This document shows positions 1 through 7,959 of a stretch of 64,000 nt of DNA, one piece after another (position 1 is the first letter of the stretch; the number at the start of each line of letters is the position of its first letter). The DNA comes from Nocardia sp. NBC_01329 (lineage in GTDB: Bacteria; Actinomycetota; Actinomycetes; Mycobacteriales; Mycobacteriaceae). The position numbers and the translations under genes were made by a program. The stretch lies in the NCBI RefSeq assembly GCF_035956715.1, contig NZ_CP108381.1:1550001-1614000 (forward strand), written 5' to 3'. Below the pieces are notes generated by a model that saw only the letters and a list, made by a program, of their open reading frames with translations, was not told where the DNA came from and made no database searches.

Positions 1-58
1 GGCCGTCCTGACGCTGATTCCCGGTCGTGGCGGGGTAGCTGCCAGATGACCTGTGGGT

Positions 59-1294
59 TCAGCCGAACAGCAGTGGTGGTGTCGGCGGGAAGGTGACCGG
101 CAATTCCACGAGGGTGCGATGCAGTGGGCCCGGCCGCCAGACCAGCTCGTCCGCCGGCACCGCCAGCCTGATCTCGGGCAGTGCGTCGAGCAACTGGTCG
201 ATGGCCTCTTGCGCTATCAGGTAGGCGGTGGGCTGCGCCGGGCACGCGTGCGGCCCGGCGCCCCAGGCCAGATGGGACCGGTTACCGGTATGGTCGCCGG
301 CGCGGATCTCCGGATCGTCGTTGCATCCGGCGAGGCTGATCACCACCGGTTGGTGCGCGGGCAGCCAGACACCGTCGACCAGGATCGGCTGGCGGGGATA
401 GGTGACGCTGGCATTGGGCAGGGGCGGGTCGTCGAAGAGCACGTCGTCGAGGGCGTCCCGGGTCGCCAGCGCGCCGCCGTGCATTTCGTCGGCGAATCTG
501 TCGTCGGTGAGGATCAGCGACAGTGTGTTGATGATCAGGCTCTGCATCGGACCCATACCGACGCCGTAGAGGGCGACCACCTGGTGCGTCATCTCGGTTT
601 CGTCGAGTCCGGCCCGGTGGTGCAGCAACCGGGTGGTGACATCGTCGCCCGGTTCTGTCCTCTTGGCGGCCACCAGTTCCTGCACCGCCTCCCCGAACAT
701 CAGATTGCCCTTCTCCGCGTCGACCCCGTCGAAGATGGCGGCGGTCGCGGCGGCGGCGCGGGCGCTGATATCCGGCGGGCAGCCGAGCATCGCATTGATG
801 ACCTCGAAGGTCAGCGGAAACGCGTACTGGGCGACGAGATCGGCCGAACCGGCCGCGCAGAACGAATTGATCAGCGGTACCGCGAAGCGTTCGACAGTAC
901 CGCGCAGCGCGTGCAGGTCGACCCCGTTCAGGGCGGCGGTGGTGGCGCCCCGGTAGCGCGCGTGTTCGGCGCCGGCGCTGCGCGGAGCGTTCGGGCGCCA
1001 CTGCAGTACCGGCAGTACCGGACAGTCGGCGGGGACGGTCTTCTCCCAGCGGCGGGGATCTGCGGGGAACCGTGCGGGGTCGTTCAGAATGCGCAGTGCG
1101 GCGCGGTAGCCGATCACCAGTGTCGCCGGTACTCCGGGTGCCAGGTCCACGGGAACCAGTGCGCCGTAGCGCTTCCGCATCTCCCGGTACCCGCGGTGTG
1201 GATCGGCGGCGAATTCGGCGGAATACAGCGCGACACGCTGTTCGTCGCCCCGTCCGGGCACCTGCGGGGGCACGGGGTCGGGCGGCGTGTTCAT
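59..1294 (-). CDS. Non-canonical cytochrome P450 homologue lacking ExxR
   Basis: Protein of 411 residues starting MNTPPDPVPP. The heme-binding loop is recognisable (HLAWGAGPHACPAQ, with the thiolate Cys), so the fold is a P450. Two hallmarks are missing. The K-helix region reads DDVLFDDPPLPNASVTYP, with no ExxR. The I-helix region reads YGVGMGPMQS, without the usual acidic/Thr pair. Family knowledge: CYP157-type P450s of streptomycetes also lack ExxR. The ATG at 1294 is preferred over upstream in-frame starts because homology begins shortly after it. It stands divergent from the SDR at 1536. Redox partner and substrate are not evident. Whether it is an active monooxygenase is open. Confidence 0.85.
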   Translation of the reverse strand: MNTPPDPVPPQVPGRGDEQRVALYSAEFAADPHRGYREMRKRYGALVPVDLAPGVPATLVIGYRAALRILNDPARFPADPRRWEKTVPADCPVLPVLQWRPNAPRSAGAEHARYRGATTAALNGVDLHALRGTVERFAVPLINSFCAAGSADLVAQYAFPLTFEVINAMLGCPPDISARAAAATAAIFDGVDAEKGNLMFGEAVQELVAAKRTEPGDDVTTRLLHHRAGLDETEMTHQVVALYGVGMGPMQSLIINTLSLILTDDRFADEMHGGALATRDALDDVLFDDPPLPNASVTYPRQPILVDGVWLPAHQPVVISLAGCNDDPEIRAGDHTGNRSHLAWGAGPHACPAQPTAYLIAQEAIDQLLDALPEIRLAVPADELVWRPGPLHRTLVELPVTFPPTPPLLFG

Positions 1295-1535
1295 GGTATT
1301 GCTCCAAGCAGTTCGGCAGATAACGGCAGGGGCGATCGAGAAGCGTCGGCTCGGGTGGTGGTTCGGCCGGTTCCGCTGCGCTGCGGGCACCGAGAGCATA
1401 GGTGATTCGGCGCCGGAAAGGTTGCGCCCGGGTTGCCGCTCGTGGGCACAGCGGGCCATCGACTTTCGGCAGTGGCTGTCATATCGTCGGTTCTACGGTA
1501 GACGATCAGCATTCGGTGCGGATACGGAGTAACTC

Positions 1536-2363
1536 ATGGGCAAATTGGACGGCAAAGTCGCCTTCATCACCGGCGCCGGGCGGGGCCAGGGACGGACGCA
1601 TGCTGTGCGGTTCGCTCAGGAGGGCGCCGATATCGTCGCCGTCGATACGACCGCCCGGGTCGACACAGTCCCTTATCCGCTGGCCGGTGCCGATGACCTC
1701 GCGGAAACGGTGCGGCTGGTGGAGGCCACCGGTCGCCGTATCGTCGCCCGGGACGCCGACGTTCGCGATTTCACCGCCCTGTCCGCGGCGGTCGCCGCGG
1801 GCGTGGACGCGTTCGGCCGCCTCGATATCGTGGTCGCCAATGCCGGTATCTCCAGCCCCGCTCCGACTCTGGAAATGAGCGAAGAGGTCTGGCAGGACAT
1901 GATCGATATCAACCTCACCGGTGTGTGGAAGTCGCTGAAGGCCGCTGTTCCACATGTCATCGATGGTGGCCGCGGTGGTTCCGTGGTGATCACCAGTTCG
2001 CTGGCCGCGTTCCACGCCAACGAGTACACCGCGCACTACTCGGCGGCCAAATCCGGTCTGGTGATGCTGATGAAAGTACTCGCCAAAGAACTCGCCCCGC
2101 ACAATATCCGGGTCAACACCGTGCACCCGACAACCGTGGCCACGGAAATGATCCTCAACGACGCGACCTATCGCCTCTTCCGTCCCGACCTTGCCGACCC
2201 GGACCGTGCCGATTTCGAAGAAGCGGCCCGCACTCTCAACCGGCTCCCGGTCGCGGCCCTGGAACCGGAGGACATCACCGCTACAGTGCTGCACCTGGTC
2301 TCCGACGAGGCCCGCTACACCACCGGGACTACTCAGTTGATCGACGCCGGTGGGGCTCTCTGA
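1536..2363 (+). CDS. SDR oxidoreductase of the mycofactocin-coupled type
   Basis: A 275-residue short-chain dehydrogenase/reductase. The N-terminal cofactor loop reads TGAGRGQGRTHAVRFAQEG, the form typical of actinobacterial SDRs that keep NAD(H) tightly bound and are thought to pass electrons to mycofactocin (carveol dehydrogenase-like). The NAG motif (VVANAGIS) and the catalytic Ser/Tyr/Lys (ITSS, then YSAAKSG) are intact. The C-terminal tail (TTGTTQLIDAGG) is typical of the family. Likely oxidises a small or terpenoid alcohol in the cytosol; the substrate is unknown. The divergent P450 homologue could share its regulation. Confidence 0.9.
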   Translation: MGKLDGKVAFITGAGRGQGRTHAVRFAQEGADIVAVDTTARVDTVPYPLAGADDLAETVRLVEATGRRIVARDADVRDFTALSAAVAAGVDAFGRLDIVVANAGISSPAPTLEMSEEVWQDMIDINLTGVWKSLKAAVPHVIDGGRGGSVVITSSLAAFHANEYTAHYSAAKSGLVMLMKVLAKELAPHNIRVNTVHPTTVATEMILNDATYRLFRPDLADPDRADFEEAARTLNRLPVAALEPEDITATVLHLVSDEARYTTGTTQLIDAGGAL

Positions 2364-2431
2364 CCACCGGTCCGATGTGACTGCAAGGTCTTCGAAAGGT
2401 TCTCTCGAGCGCGCCGGATAGATTTGCGGCT

Positions 2432-3379
2432 ATGACGCGCAGAATTGTCCGCCGGGTGCTGCTCGGCGCGGGCTGGTGTGCGCTGCTGGCCGGGGTGCTC
2501 GGGATCGCCCTCTACCTCGGGGGCTGGCAGCGCCGGGAACTGATCCTGCTGGCCTCGGGCGCGACCTATCTGATGCTCGCGACCGTAATCGCGCTGCTGC
2601 TGTTCCTGACCGCGCGCGGCTGGCGCAGCGCCGCGGCGGCGGCGGTCGTGCTCGCCGGGGTGCTGTGGACCCAGCTGCCGCTGTTCGTCCCGGACAGCCG
2701 GGCCGCCACCGGCGCCGAACTGACAGTGCTGCAATCGAATCTGTTGTTCGGCGGTGCGGATACCGACGCGCTCGTGACCGCGGTCCGTGAACGCACCGTC
2801 GATGTGCTCACCGTGGACGAACTCACTCCCGAAGCGGTCGACGCGCTGACGGCGGACGGTCTGGGCGATCTCCTGCCGTACAGCTATCTGGATCCGGGTC
2901 CCGGCGGCGGGGGCACCGGCATCTACAGTCGCTTCCCGCTGTCGGATCCGGTGCGGCACCAGGAGTTCGTCCTGGGCAATCTGTCCGCGACACTCACCCA
3001 TCCCGCCCTCGGACCGGTCACGGTCTACGCGTTCCACCCGCTGCCGCCCACAGCGGACACGGAGATATGGGCGCGGGAGATGAGCGCGGTCGACACGATT
3101 CTGCGGGAATCGAGCGGCCCGGCGGTGGTCGGCGCCGATTTCAACGCCACCAGCGACCACGCGGCATTCCGGCGTCTGGTGGGCGGAGATTTCGCGGCCG
3201 CCGCGGAACAAGCGGGAGCGGGAAGGCTGCTCACCTATCCGGCCGATAAACCGTGGGGGCCGCTGATCGGTATAGATCATATTCTGGTATCCGGCGGTAC
3301 CACCGATCACATCAGCACGTTCACCCTCGCCGGTACGGACCACCGCGCCGTCGTGGCCCGCCTCCGGCTCACCCCCTGA
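2432..3379 (+). CDS. Membrane-anchored endonuclease/exonuclease/phosphatase family protein
   Basis: Protein of 315 residues with three hydrophobic segments in the first ~90 residues (around AGWCALLAGVLGIALYL, LILLASGATYLMLATVIALLL and AAAAAVVLAGVLW). An EEP-fold domain follows: LTVLQSNLLFGG near the start, GTGIYSRFPL in the middle, VVGADFNATSDH as the metal/phosphate site, and IDHILVSGG and GTDHRAVVARL at the end. These correspond to the Asn, Glu/Ser, Asp-x-Asn and Asp-His positions of the DNase I/sphingomyelinase superfamily. The catalytic domain is expected outside the membrane. The substrate (phosphodiester or phospholipid head group) cannot be told from sequence. Confidence 0.88.
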   Translation: MTRRIVRRVLLGAGWCALLAGVLGIALYLGGWQRRELILLASGATYLMLATVIALLLFLTARGWRSAAAAAVVLAGVLWTQLPLFVPDSRAATGAELTVLQSNLLFGGADTDALVTAVRERTVDVLTVDELTPEAVDALTADGLGDLLPYSYLDPGPGGGGTGIYSRFPLSDPVRHQEFVLGNLSATLTHPALGPVTVYAFHPLPPTADTEIWAREMSAVDTILRESSGPAVVGADFNATSDHAAFRRLVGGDFAAAAEQAGAGRLLTYPADKPWGPLIGIDHILVSGGTTDHISTFTLAGTDHRAVVARLRLTP

Positions 3380-3423
3380 TCCGCACGCATATCCGTAATC
3401 CGTCCGAAAACCCAGGAGAGAAA

Positions 3424-3666
3424 ATGTATTCCGGCACCCGTTTGCGCACTGTCACGGGCACTGTGGTGATCGCCCTCGCGGCCGGTCTGGGTTCGGTCGC
3501 CTGTAGCAGTGACCGCTGGTGCGAATTCGACGCGACCGATACCAGGGTCGCCGATTCGTACTGCGAGAAAGGAACTCCCGGCTACGAATGGGAACCCGAC
3601 AGCGACGGCAAGAACAACAGCAAGAAGAAGCCGAGCAAGCCCACCACCTCCAAACATAAGCACTGA
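3424..3666 (+). CDS. Small secreted lipoprotein
   Basis: An 80-residue protein starting MYSGTRLRTVTG, preceded by a strong AGGAGAG ribosome site at 3413-3419. A signal sequence (VVIALAAGLGSVAC) ends in a plausible lipobox Cys. The mature part has two more Cys residues (WCEF, SYCEKG) that could form a disulfide, and a very basic Lys/Ser/Thr-rich tail (KNNSKKKPSKPTTSKHKH) that could contact wall polymers or nucleic acid. The upstream in-frame extension to 3253 overlaps the previous gene and is not coding. No known family recognised. Confidence 0.7.
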   Translation: MYSGTRLRTVTGTVVIALAAGLGSVACSSDRWCEFDATDTRVADSYCEKGTPGYEWEPDSDGKNNSKKKPSKPTTSKHKH

Positions 3667-4369
3667 GCCCGCGTGATCGGCATCGCGCCACCGGAGCGGT
3701 GAAGGCGAATCCCGGCGCGCGGGTGGCCGATATCAAGCCGGTTCTACGGGATCGTCGGCCGAATCACGTCCGGGAGTCGAGGCGGGTGCTACGTCCTAGT
3801 CGACAGGTACGTCGACAGGTACAAGGAGTTGGCCGAGACAACCGAGGAACGTGCCGACGCGCCAGGTGGCCTCATTCGCATCGCCGCCGATCCCGATATG
3901 GAGATCGACTGCACCGGACGGGTCGAAAGTGCACGAGCAGATCCCACTTCGATCGGCGGTATGGACCGGCTGGAGTTCGGGTCGGGGCGGTCTCGATGCG
4001 GTATGAGCCGACCCGGCGACCATTCCACTCAATGCGAGAAGACCTGTAGTAGTACGTAATTCGATCGAATTGCGTGGGCGATCGCGTGACACGGCGGTAT
4101 TTCTCCTGGCATAGTTCTGGTGCGCACTCGGTGCAGGGTCCGACAGGAGTATCGAGGTGACCGATACGGACCATCTGCTCTCGGCATTCCGGGCGTCGAG
4201 TCGATGTTCCCCCGTTGCATCGGGGGAGGGCCTGCACCGAGCGCCTGTTCAGTAGAGCGTTGCCGCACCGTTTTTCGCAGCGGCATCGTGGTCGAATTCG
4301 CCGAACCCCCCGTACTTCCACGGCGGGGCATTCCATATTTCGAGCAACCGGTTAGCGAGGGAAACGATT
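3667..4369 (+). other. 700-base stretch without a convincing intact gene
   Basis: No open frame here has a family match or a full set of gene signals. It contains a possible gene remnant (3781-4059), an exact 12-base tandem repeat (3799-3822), a hairpin CCCCCG-N6-CGGGGG at about 4208-4225, and a 32-codon frame starting GTG at 4157 behind a GGAG-like site (MTDTDHLLSAF...). The final 100 bases should hold the promoter of the XRE gene at 4370, which has a GAGGGA ribosome site. Confidence 0.4.
3781..4059 (+). pseudogene. Possible remnant of a small protein gene
   Basis: The open stretch reads ...VDRYVDRYKELAETTEERA, then GGLIRIAADPDMEIDCTGRV, then GGMDRLEFG. It looks like real protein (an amphipathic helix followed by a beta-rich segment with a D/G-rich turn) but lacks a proper start, and the last ~25 residues degenerate. 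The middle faintly resembles YbaB-like small proteins of actinobacteria; this is a guess. The VDRY duplication comes from the 12-base tandem repeat at 3799-3822. Confidence 0.22.
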
Positions 4370-5257
4370 ATGGCCGCAGGATCCATGCTGCCGCGCCGAG
4401 CGCTGGGGCAGCAGCTCCGAAAGATGCGGGAACGCAACGATATGAGTCAGGCGGCGGCGGCCCGGGTGGCCGAGACGAGTCCGCAGACCTACGGACGCCT
4501 CGAGGACGGTCTGGTGACCAAAGTGACCGACCTCGTCCTCAACGCCTTGTCCAATGCTTTCCGGGCCACTGACGAAGAGCGCCGTCTGCTGCTGGATCTC
4601 GCAGTGGAGATCAGGACCACCACGGCCTCGGGTGCAGGTTGGTGGCGGGCCTACTCCGATGCAATCGCTCAGGGTTTCGACCATTATCTGGCGCTCGAGG
4701 AGGCGGCTACCTGGGTGACATCGTGGCAGACCACAGTGGTCCCGGGATTGCTTCAGACACGGGAATATCGCCGAGCTCTGACCTGGGCTTTGCTGCCGAA
4801 CGGCTCCCCGGCCGAGGTTGAGCGACAACTCGACTTGGTCACGGAGCGGCAGAATTCGCTGGAGCGCGAGGGTTTCCGATTCGAAGCACTTCTCTACGAA
4901 TCGGTGATTCGACGCCGCGTGGGCAGCTCGTCGGTGATCTCCGAGCAGATCGGACACCTCTTGGAACTGTCGGAAGCCCCCGGCGTGGAGATCAGGGTCG
5001 TGCCGTTCGGTGAAGCGAACCCGGTGGGCTTGGTCGCAAACAGCTTTGTGCTCTTCAGCTTTCCGCCGCTGCCCACTTCGAGGCTGGGAACGCCGCCAGT
5101 GGCTTATATGGAGGGCCTCACCGGCGGTCTGTACGTGGAACGAGATGCCGAGGTGTCCCGTTTTTCCCGCGAGGCAAGCCTGATCCGCCGTGTAGCGTTG
5201 TCCCCGATGGCATCCAGGGACCTGATGCTACGGGCACTGAAGGAGTTCGGATCATGA
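4370..5257 (+). CDS. XRE-family regulator with DUF5753 (Scr1-type) domain
   Basis: Protein of 295 residues. The N-terminal helix-turn-helix spans roughly residues 10-65 (LGQQLRKMRERNDMSQAAAA, then ETSPQTYGRLEDG). It is followed by a DUF5753 sensor domain with the usual WVTSWQTTVVPGLLQTREY motif. Such proteins are paired with a DUF397 partner in actinomycetes and have been proposed to act as toxin-antitoxin-like or signalling modules. Here the next gene is a DUF397 protein whose ATG overlaps this stop codon (ATGA), so the two are co-translated. Probably cytosolic and DNA-binding; target genes unknown. Confidence 0.92.
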   Translation: MAAGSMLPRRALGQQLRKMRERNDMSQAAAARVAETSPQTYGRLEDGLVTKVTDLVLNALSNAFRATDEERRLLLDLAVEIRTTTASGAGWWRAYSDAIAQGFDHYLALEEAATWVTSWQTTVVPGLLQTREYRRALTWALLPNGSPAEVERQLDLVTERQNSLEREGFRFEALLYESVIRRRVGSSSVISEQIGHLLELSEAPGVEIRVVPFGEANPVGLVANSFVLFSFPPLPTSRLGTPPVAYMEGLTGGLYVERDAEVSRFSREASLIRRVALSPMASRDLMLRALKEFGS

Positions 5258-5457
5258 TCAATCTGTCCGACGCGAAGTGGTTCAAGAGTTCGCGGAGCGC
5301 CGGTGGGCAGGATTGTGTCGAAGCCGCCCACCTCATCCGGGGCATGGTCGGTGTGCGGGACAGCAAGAACCCGGATGGTCCCGCTCTGGTCTTCGCTCCC
5401 GGCGTGTGGGATGCGTTCCTGAGCGCCGCGAAGAACGGCGGGTTCGACCACCGCTGA
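5254..5457 (+). CDS. DUF397 domain protein
   Basis: A 67-residue protein with the DUF397 pattern: W-F-K-S-S-R-S near the start (AKWFKSSRSAGGQDCVEAA), VGVRDSKNPDGPAL in the centre and an F-x-x-F/W ending (WDAFLSAAKNGGF). It overlaps the preceding XRE/DUF5753 gene by four bases. The family is the standard small partner of Scr1-type regulators. A direct biochemical role is not established for this member. Confidence 0.92.
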   Translation: MINLSDAKWFKSSRSAGGQDCVEAAHLIRGMVGVRDSKNPDGPALVFAPGVWDAFLSAAKNGGFDHR

Positions 5458-5627
5458 CCCGGCCGACGCACTCCCGGTTCGCGTGAGCCGGGAGCCCAGC
5501 TCGTCGCTTCGCCATCGAAACCCCTGCGTGGCGGTCCGCGGTCCGTTCCGACCGCGCCGGTAGAGTCCGGAACGCTCGACCGCACGTCAATGGATCTTGT
5601 CGGTAGCACGATTCGATCGGGGTGGCG

Positions 5628-6428
5628 ATGGACAGGCGTCGGATGTTGTCGTTGCTGGCGGCGGGCACCGCGGCGGTGTTGACCGGGTGTCACGCCGCGC
5701 AGGGTGAATCGGCCGTGGCAGACGAGGTGTATGCACCGGAAGCGGTGGATCCGCCCGTTGCGCCGCCGTCTCCGCTGCTGCGGCCGCCACCCGGTGGTCC
5801 GCGTAGGCCGATTCCGGCGGGCACCATCACCGCTCTTCCGGGGCCGGGGAGCAGTATGGCGCTCACGGTGGACGACGGGGTGAGTTCCGAGGTCGTCGGC
5901 GCCTATATCCGGTTCGCCCGGGATACCGGCGCCCGCCTCACCTTCTTCGTCACCGCCTGTTACGACTCCTGGCATGTGCACCGGGACGAACTGCGTCCCC
6001 TGGTTGAGGCCGGTCAGATCCAGCTCGCCAACCACACCTGGGCGCACGCCGACCTCACCGCGGTCTCGGAGTCCACCGTCGCGGATGAGCTGTCGCGCTG
6101 TAAATTGTTCCTGCACAATACTTTCGGAGTGACCGGCGCGCCCTATTATCGACCGCCGTTCGGTCGGCACAATGCCACGGTCGATCGGATAGCGGGCGAT
6201 CTGGGGTACACCGTCCCGGTCATGTGGTACGGCTCGCTGTCGGATTCCGGCCTGATCACCGAGCAATATCTGGTCGAGTGTGCGCACAAATATTTCAACC
6301 CGCAGACGATCGTCATCGGGCACGCGAACTTCCCGCCGGTCACCCGGTGCTACAGGCAGCTGGTGGATATCGTTCGCGAGCGAGCGCTGTCACTGGTCAC
6401 GCTCGACGACGTACTGACCGTCGTGTGA
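5628..6428 (+). CDS. Exported polysaccharide deacetylase-family lipoprotein
   Basis: Protein of 266 residues. The N-terminus MDRRRMLSLLAAGTAAVLTG followed by Cys combines a twin-arginine-like signal with a lipobox, so a membrane-anchored exported enzyme is expected. A Pro-rich linker (residues ~40-65) leads to a NodB-type domain: TVDDGV (catalytic/metal Asp pair), NHTWAHADL (the His-x3-His metal site) and RPPFGR. Family members de-N-acetylate peptidoglycan, chitin-like or other cell-surface sugars. ATG at 5628 is chosen; an in-frame GTG lies six bases upstream. It stands alone, with no clear operon partner. Confidence 0.88.
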   Translation: MDRRRMLSLLAAGTAAVLTGCHAAQGESAVADEVYAPEAVDPPVAPPSPLLRPPPGGPRRPIPAGTITALPGPGSSMALTVDDGVSSEVVGAYIRFARDTGARLTFFVTACYDSWHVHRDELRPLVEAGQIQLANHTWAHADLTAVSESTVADELSRCKLFLHNTFGVTGAPYYRPPFGRHNATVDRIAGDLGYTVPVMWYGSLSDSGLITEQYLVECAHKYFNPQTIVIGHANFPPVTRCYRQLVDIVRERALSLVTLDDVLTVV

Positions 6429-6640
6429 GCCGGGCCGCGATGGGTCGTGCTCAGCGGAAGAGTCGGGGTACACGGTGGGCGCAGGTTACGCCGACGGCCG
6501 ACGCCGGCACGCTGTGCGGGGCCCGGGAGCGACCTCGCCGATCCGGAAGCCTCGCGGCCCGTACCGGTGAACCCGATTGTCACCGGATGTAGCCATGGTG
6601 ACGCCGGGCGAGCCGGCCGTGGTGAATTGTGCCCGACCGG

Positions 6641-6904
6641 TCAGGCGGATTCGGCGAGGTTGTCCGCGGTCCAGATCTCGGCCAGCTCCGCGAGGGGGAG
6701 TTCGAGGACCCGGCTCAGCGAAACCACGGTGCCGAAGCCCGGTGAGGGAAGGCGGCCGGTTTCGATCTTGCGCAGAGTTTCCGGGGAGATACCGGCCGCG
6801 CGGGCGACCTCGGCGAGGTCACGTCCCCCGCGGGCGGTGCGCAATCGGAGTCCGAGGCGGCGGCCGGCGTCGATCTGGGTAGCGGTGAGGGGTAGGCGGA
6901 CCAT
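6641..6904 (-). CDS. XRE-family helix-turn-helix regulator
   Basis: An 87-residue protein from the ATG at 6904 (MVRLPLTATQ). The HTH is clear: GLRLRTARGGRDLAEVARAA then GISPETLRKIETGRLPSP. It is divergent from a methionine aminopeptidase gene. The 73-base gap between them holds nested inverted repeats (6923-6958) likely bound by this protein. Starting at 6940 would put the start inside those repeats and is less likely. The regulator may control itself and the peptidase (inference from layout). Confidence 0.85.
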   Translation of the reverse strand: MVRLPLTATQIDAGRRLGLRLRTARGGRDLAEVARAAGISPETLRKIETGRLPSPGFGTVVSLSRVLELPLAELAEIWTADNLAESA

Positions 6905-6922
6905 GTGCTCCACTCTAGGAGT

Positions 6923-6958
6923 GGTATTAATGTACCGCAAGGACGGTATAGAAATACC
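6923..6958. promoter_or_regulatory. Nested inverted repeats between XRE and map genes
   Basis: Outer arms GGTATT (6923-6928) and AATACC (6953-6958) enclose inner arms TACCG (6933-6937) and CGGTA (6944-6948). The block is AT-rich against its surroundings and sits in the divergent promoter gap, as expected for an autoregulatory operator. Function is inferred from position. Confidence 0.5.
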
Positions 6959-6977
6959 ATAGACTGTGGAGGTTGTG

Positions 6978-7745
6978 ATGGTGGAGTTGAAATCGGCGGA
7001 CGAGATCGAGCGGATGCGCGTCGCGGGCGCGTTCGTCGCGGAGATCCTGGCGGAACTACGCGCGGCCGCGGCCGTGGGCGTGAATCTGCTGGACCTGGAG
7101 CTGATCGTGCGCGAACGGATCCGGCGACGGGGCGCGGTGTCGTGCTACTGGGACTACGCGCCCTCGTTCGGGCGCGGGCCGTTCCGCAATACGGTCTGCC
7201 TATCGGTCAACGATGCCGTTCTGCACGGTCTGCCCTTCGACTACACCCTGAACGACGGTGATGTGCTGACCATGGATCTGGCACTGAGTATCGACGGCTG
7301 GGTCGCCGACGCAGCCACCACCGTCATCGTCGGGACGGCCGACGCCGAGGATTCGCGCCTCGTGCGGGCCACCGAGGAAGCCCTGGCCGCGGCGATCGAA
7401 GCCGCGCAGCCCGGTAACCGGATCGGTGATATCTCGGCCGCCATCTCGGCCGTCGCCGCTGCCCACGGCTATCCCGTGAACACCGAATTCGGCGGTCACG
7501 GGCTCGGCCGGACCATGCACGAGGATCCGCACGTTTCCAACGCCGGGCGCGCGGGCCGGGGCTTCCGGTTGCGGCCCGGCCTTACCCTCGCCCTGGAACC
7601 GTGGTTCGCCGCGACGACAGACCGGATCGTCACCGACGCGGACGGCTGGACCATCCGCTCCGCCGACGGCTCCCGCACGGCTCATTCCGAGCACACCGTC
7701 GCCATCACCGCGGACGGCCCCCGGGTCCTCACCGTGGCAGCTTGA
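6978..7745 (+). CDS. map: Type I methionine aminopeptidase
   Basis: Removes the initiator Met from nascent proteins. The 255-residue protein shows all family landmarks: the substrate-pocket His in NDAVLHGLP, the metal ligands Asp in MDLALSIDG, Asp in WVADAATT, His in EFGGHGLGRTMHEDP, Glu in LALEPWFA and Glu in SEHTVAIT. The ATG at 6978 is chosen because GGAGG lies at 6968-6972, five bases upstream. There is no N-terminal SH3-binding extension, so it is the short form. Its pairing with a dedicated XRE regulator suggests a conditional second copy rather than the housekeeping enzyme (inference). Confidence 0.93.
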   Translation: MVELKSADEIERMRVAGAFVAEILAELRAAAAVGVNLLDLELIVRERIRRRGAVSCYWDYAPSFGRGPFRNTVCLSVNDAVLHGLPFDYTLNDGDVLTMDLALSIDGWVADAATTVIVGTADAEDSRLVRATEEALAAAIEAAQPGNRIGDISAAISAVAAAHGYPVNTEFGGHGLGRTMHEDPHVSNAGRAGRGFRLRPGLTLALEPWFAATTDRIVTDADGWTIRSADGSRTAHSEHTVAITADGPRVLTVAA

Positions 7746-7959
7746 CGTTGTGGTGACCGGCACGCCGCATGCCGTTCGGGTGTGACTCGCAGCGTTGAGT
7801 GGCGGTGTTTTCGTCCGGATACCAGCATGATCGCCGGGCACGGTCGGAGCATCGACCGACGTTCGGGTCAGAGACCGAGCGCGCTACTCAAAGATGGGAA
7901 ACCGCCGGCAGTACGCGAGGATGGATATCGTGCATGAGGATGACCGCCCCGAGGCGTAC

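Noticed and set aside
59..1294. Conservon (cvn) locus
   Set aside because: The P450 resembles conservon-type P450s, but no kinase, roadblock, DUF742 or GTPase gene lies upstream of it; its upstream neighbour is an SDR on the other strand.
1483..1506. ATCGTC-N12-GACGAT inverted repeat between P450 and SDR
   Set aside because: Short arms with a long spacer are common by chance in this base composition.
4157..4255. 32-codon frame with a GTG start and GGAG-like site
   Set aside because: Too short, no family, no conserved composition; mentioned only as part of the gap description.
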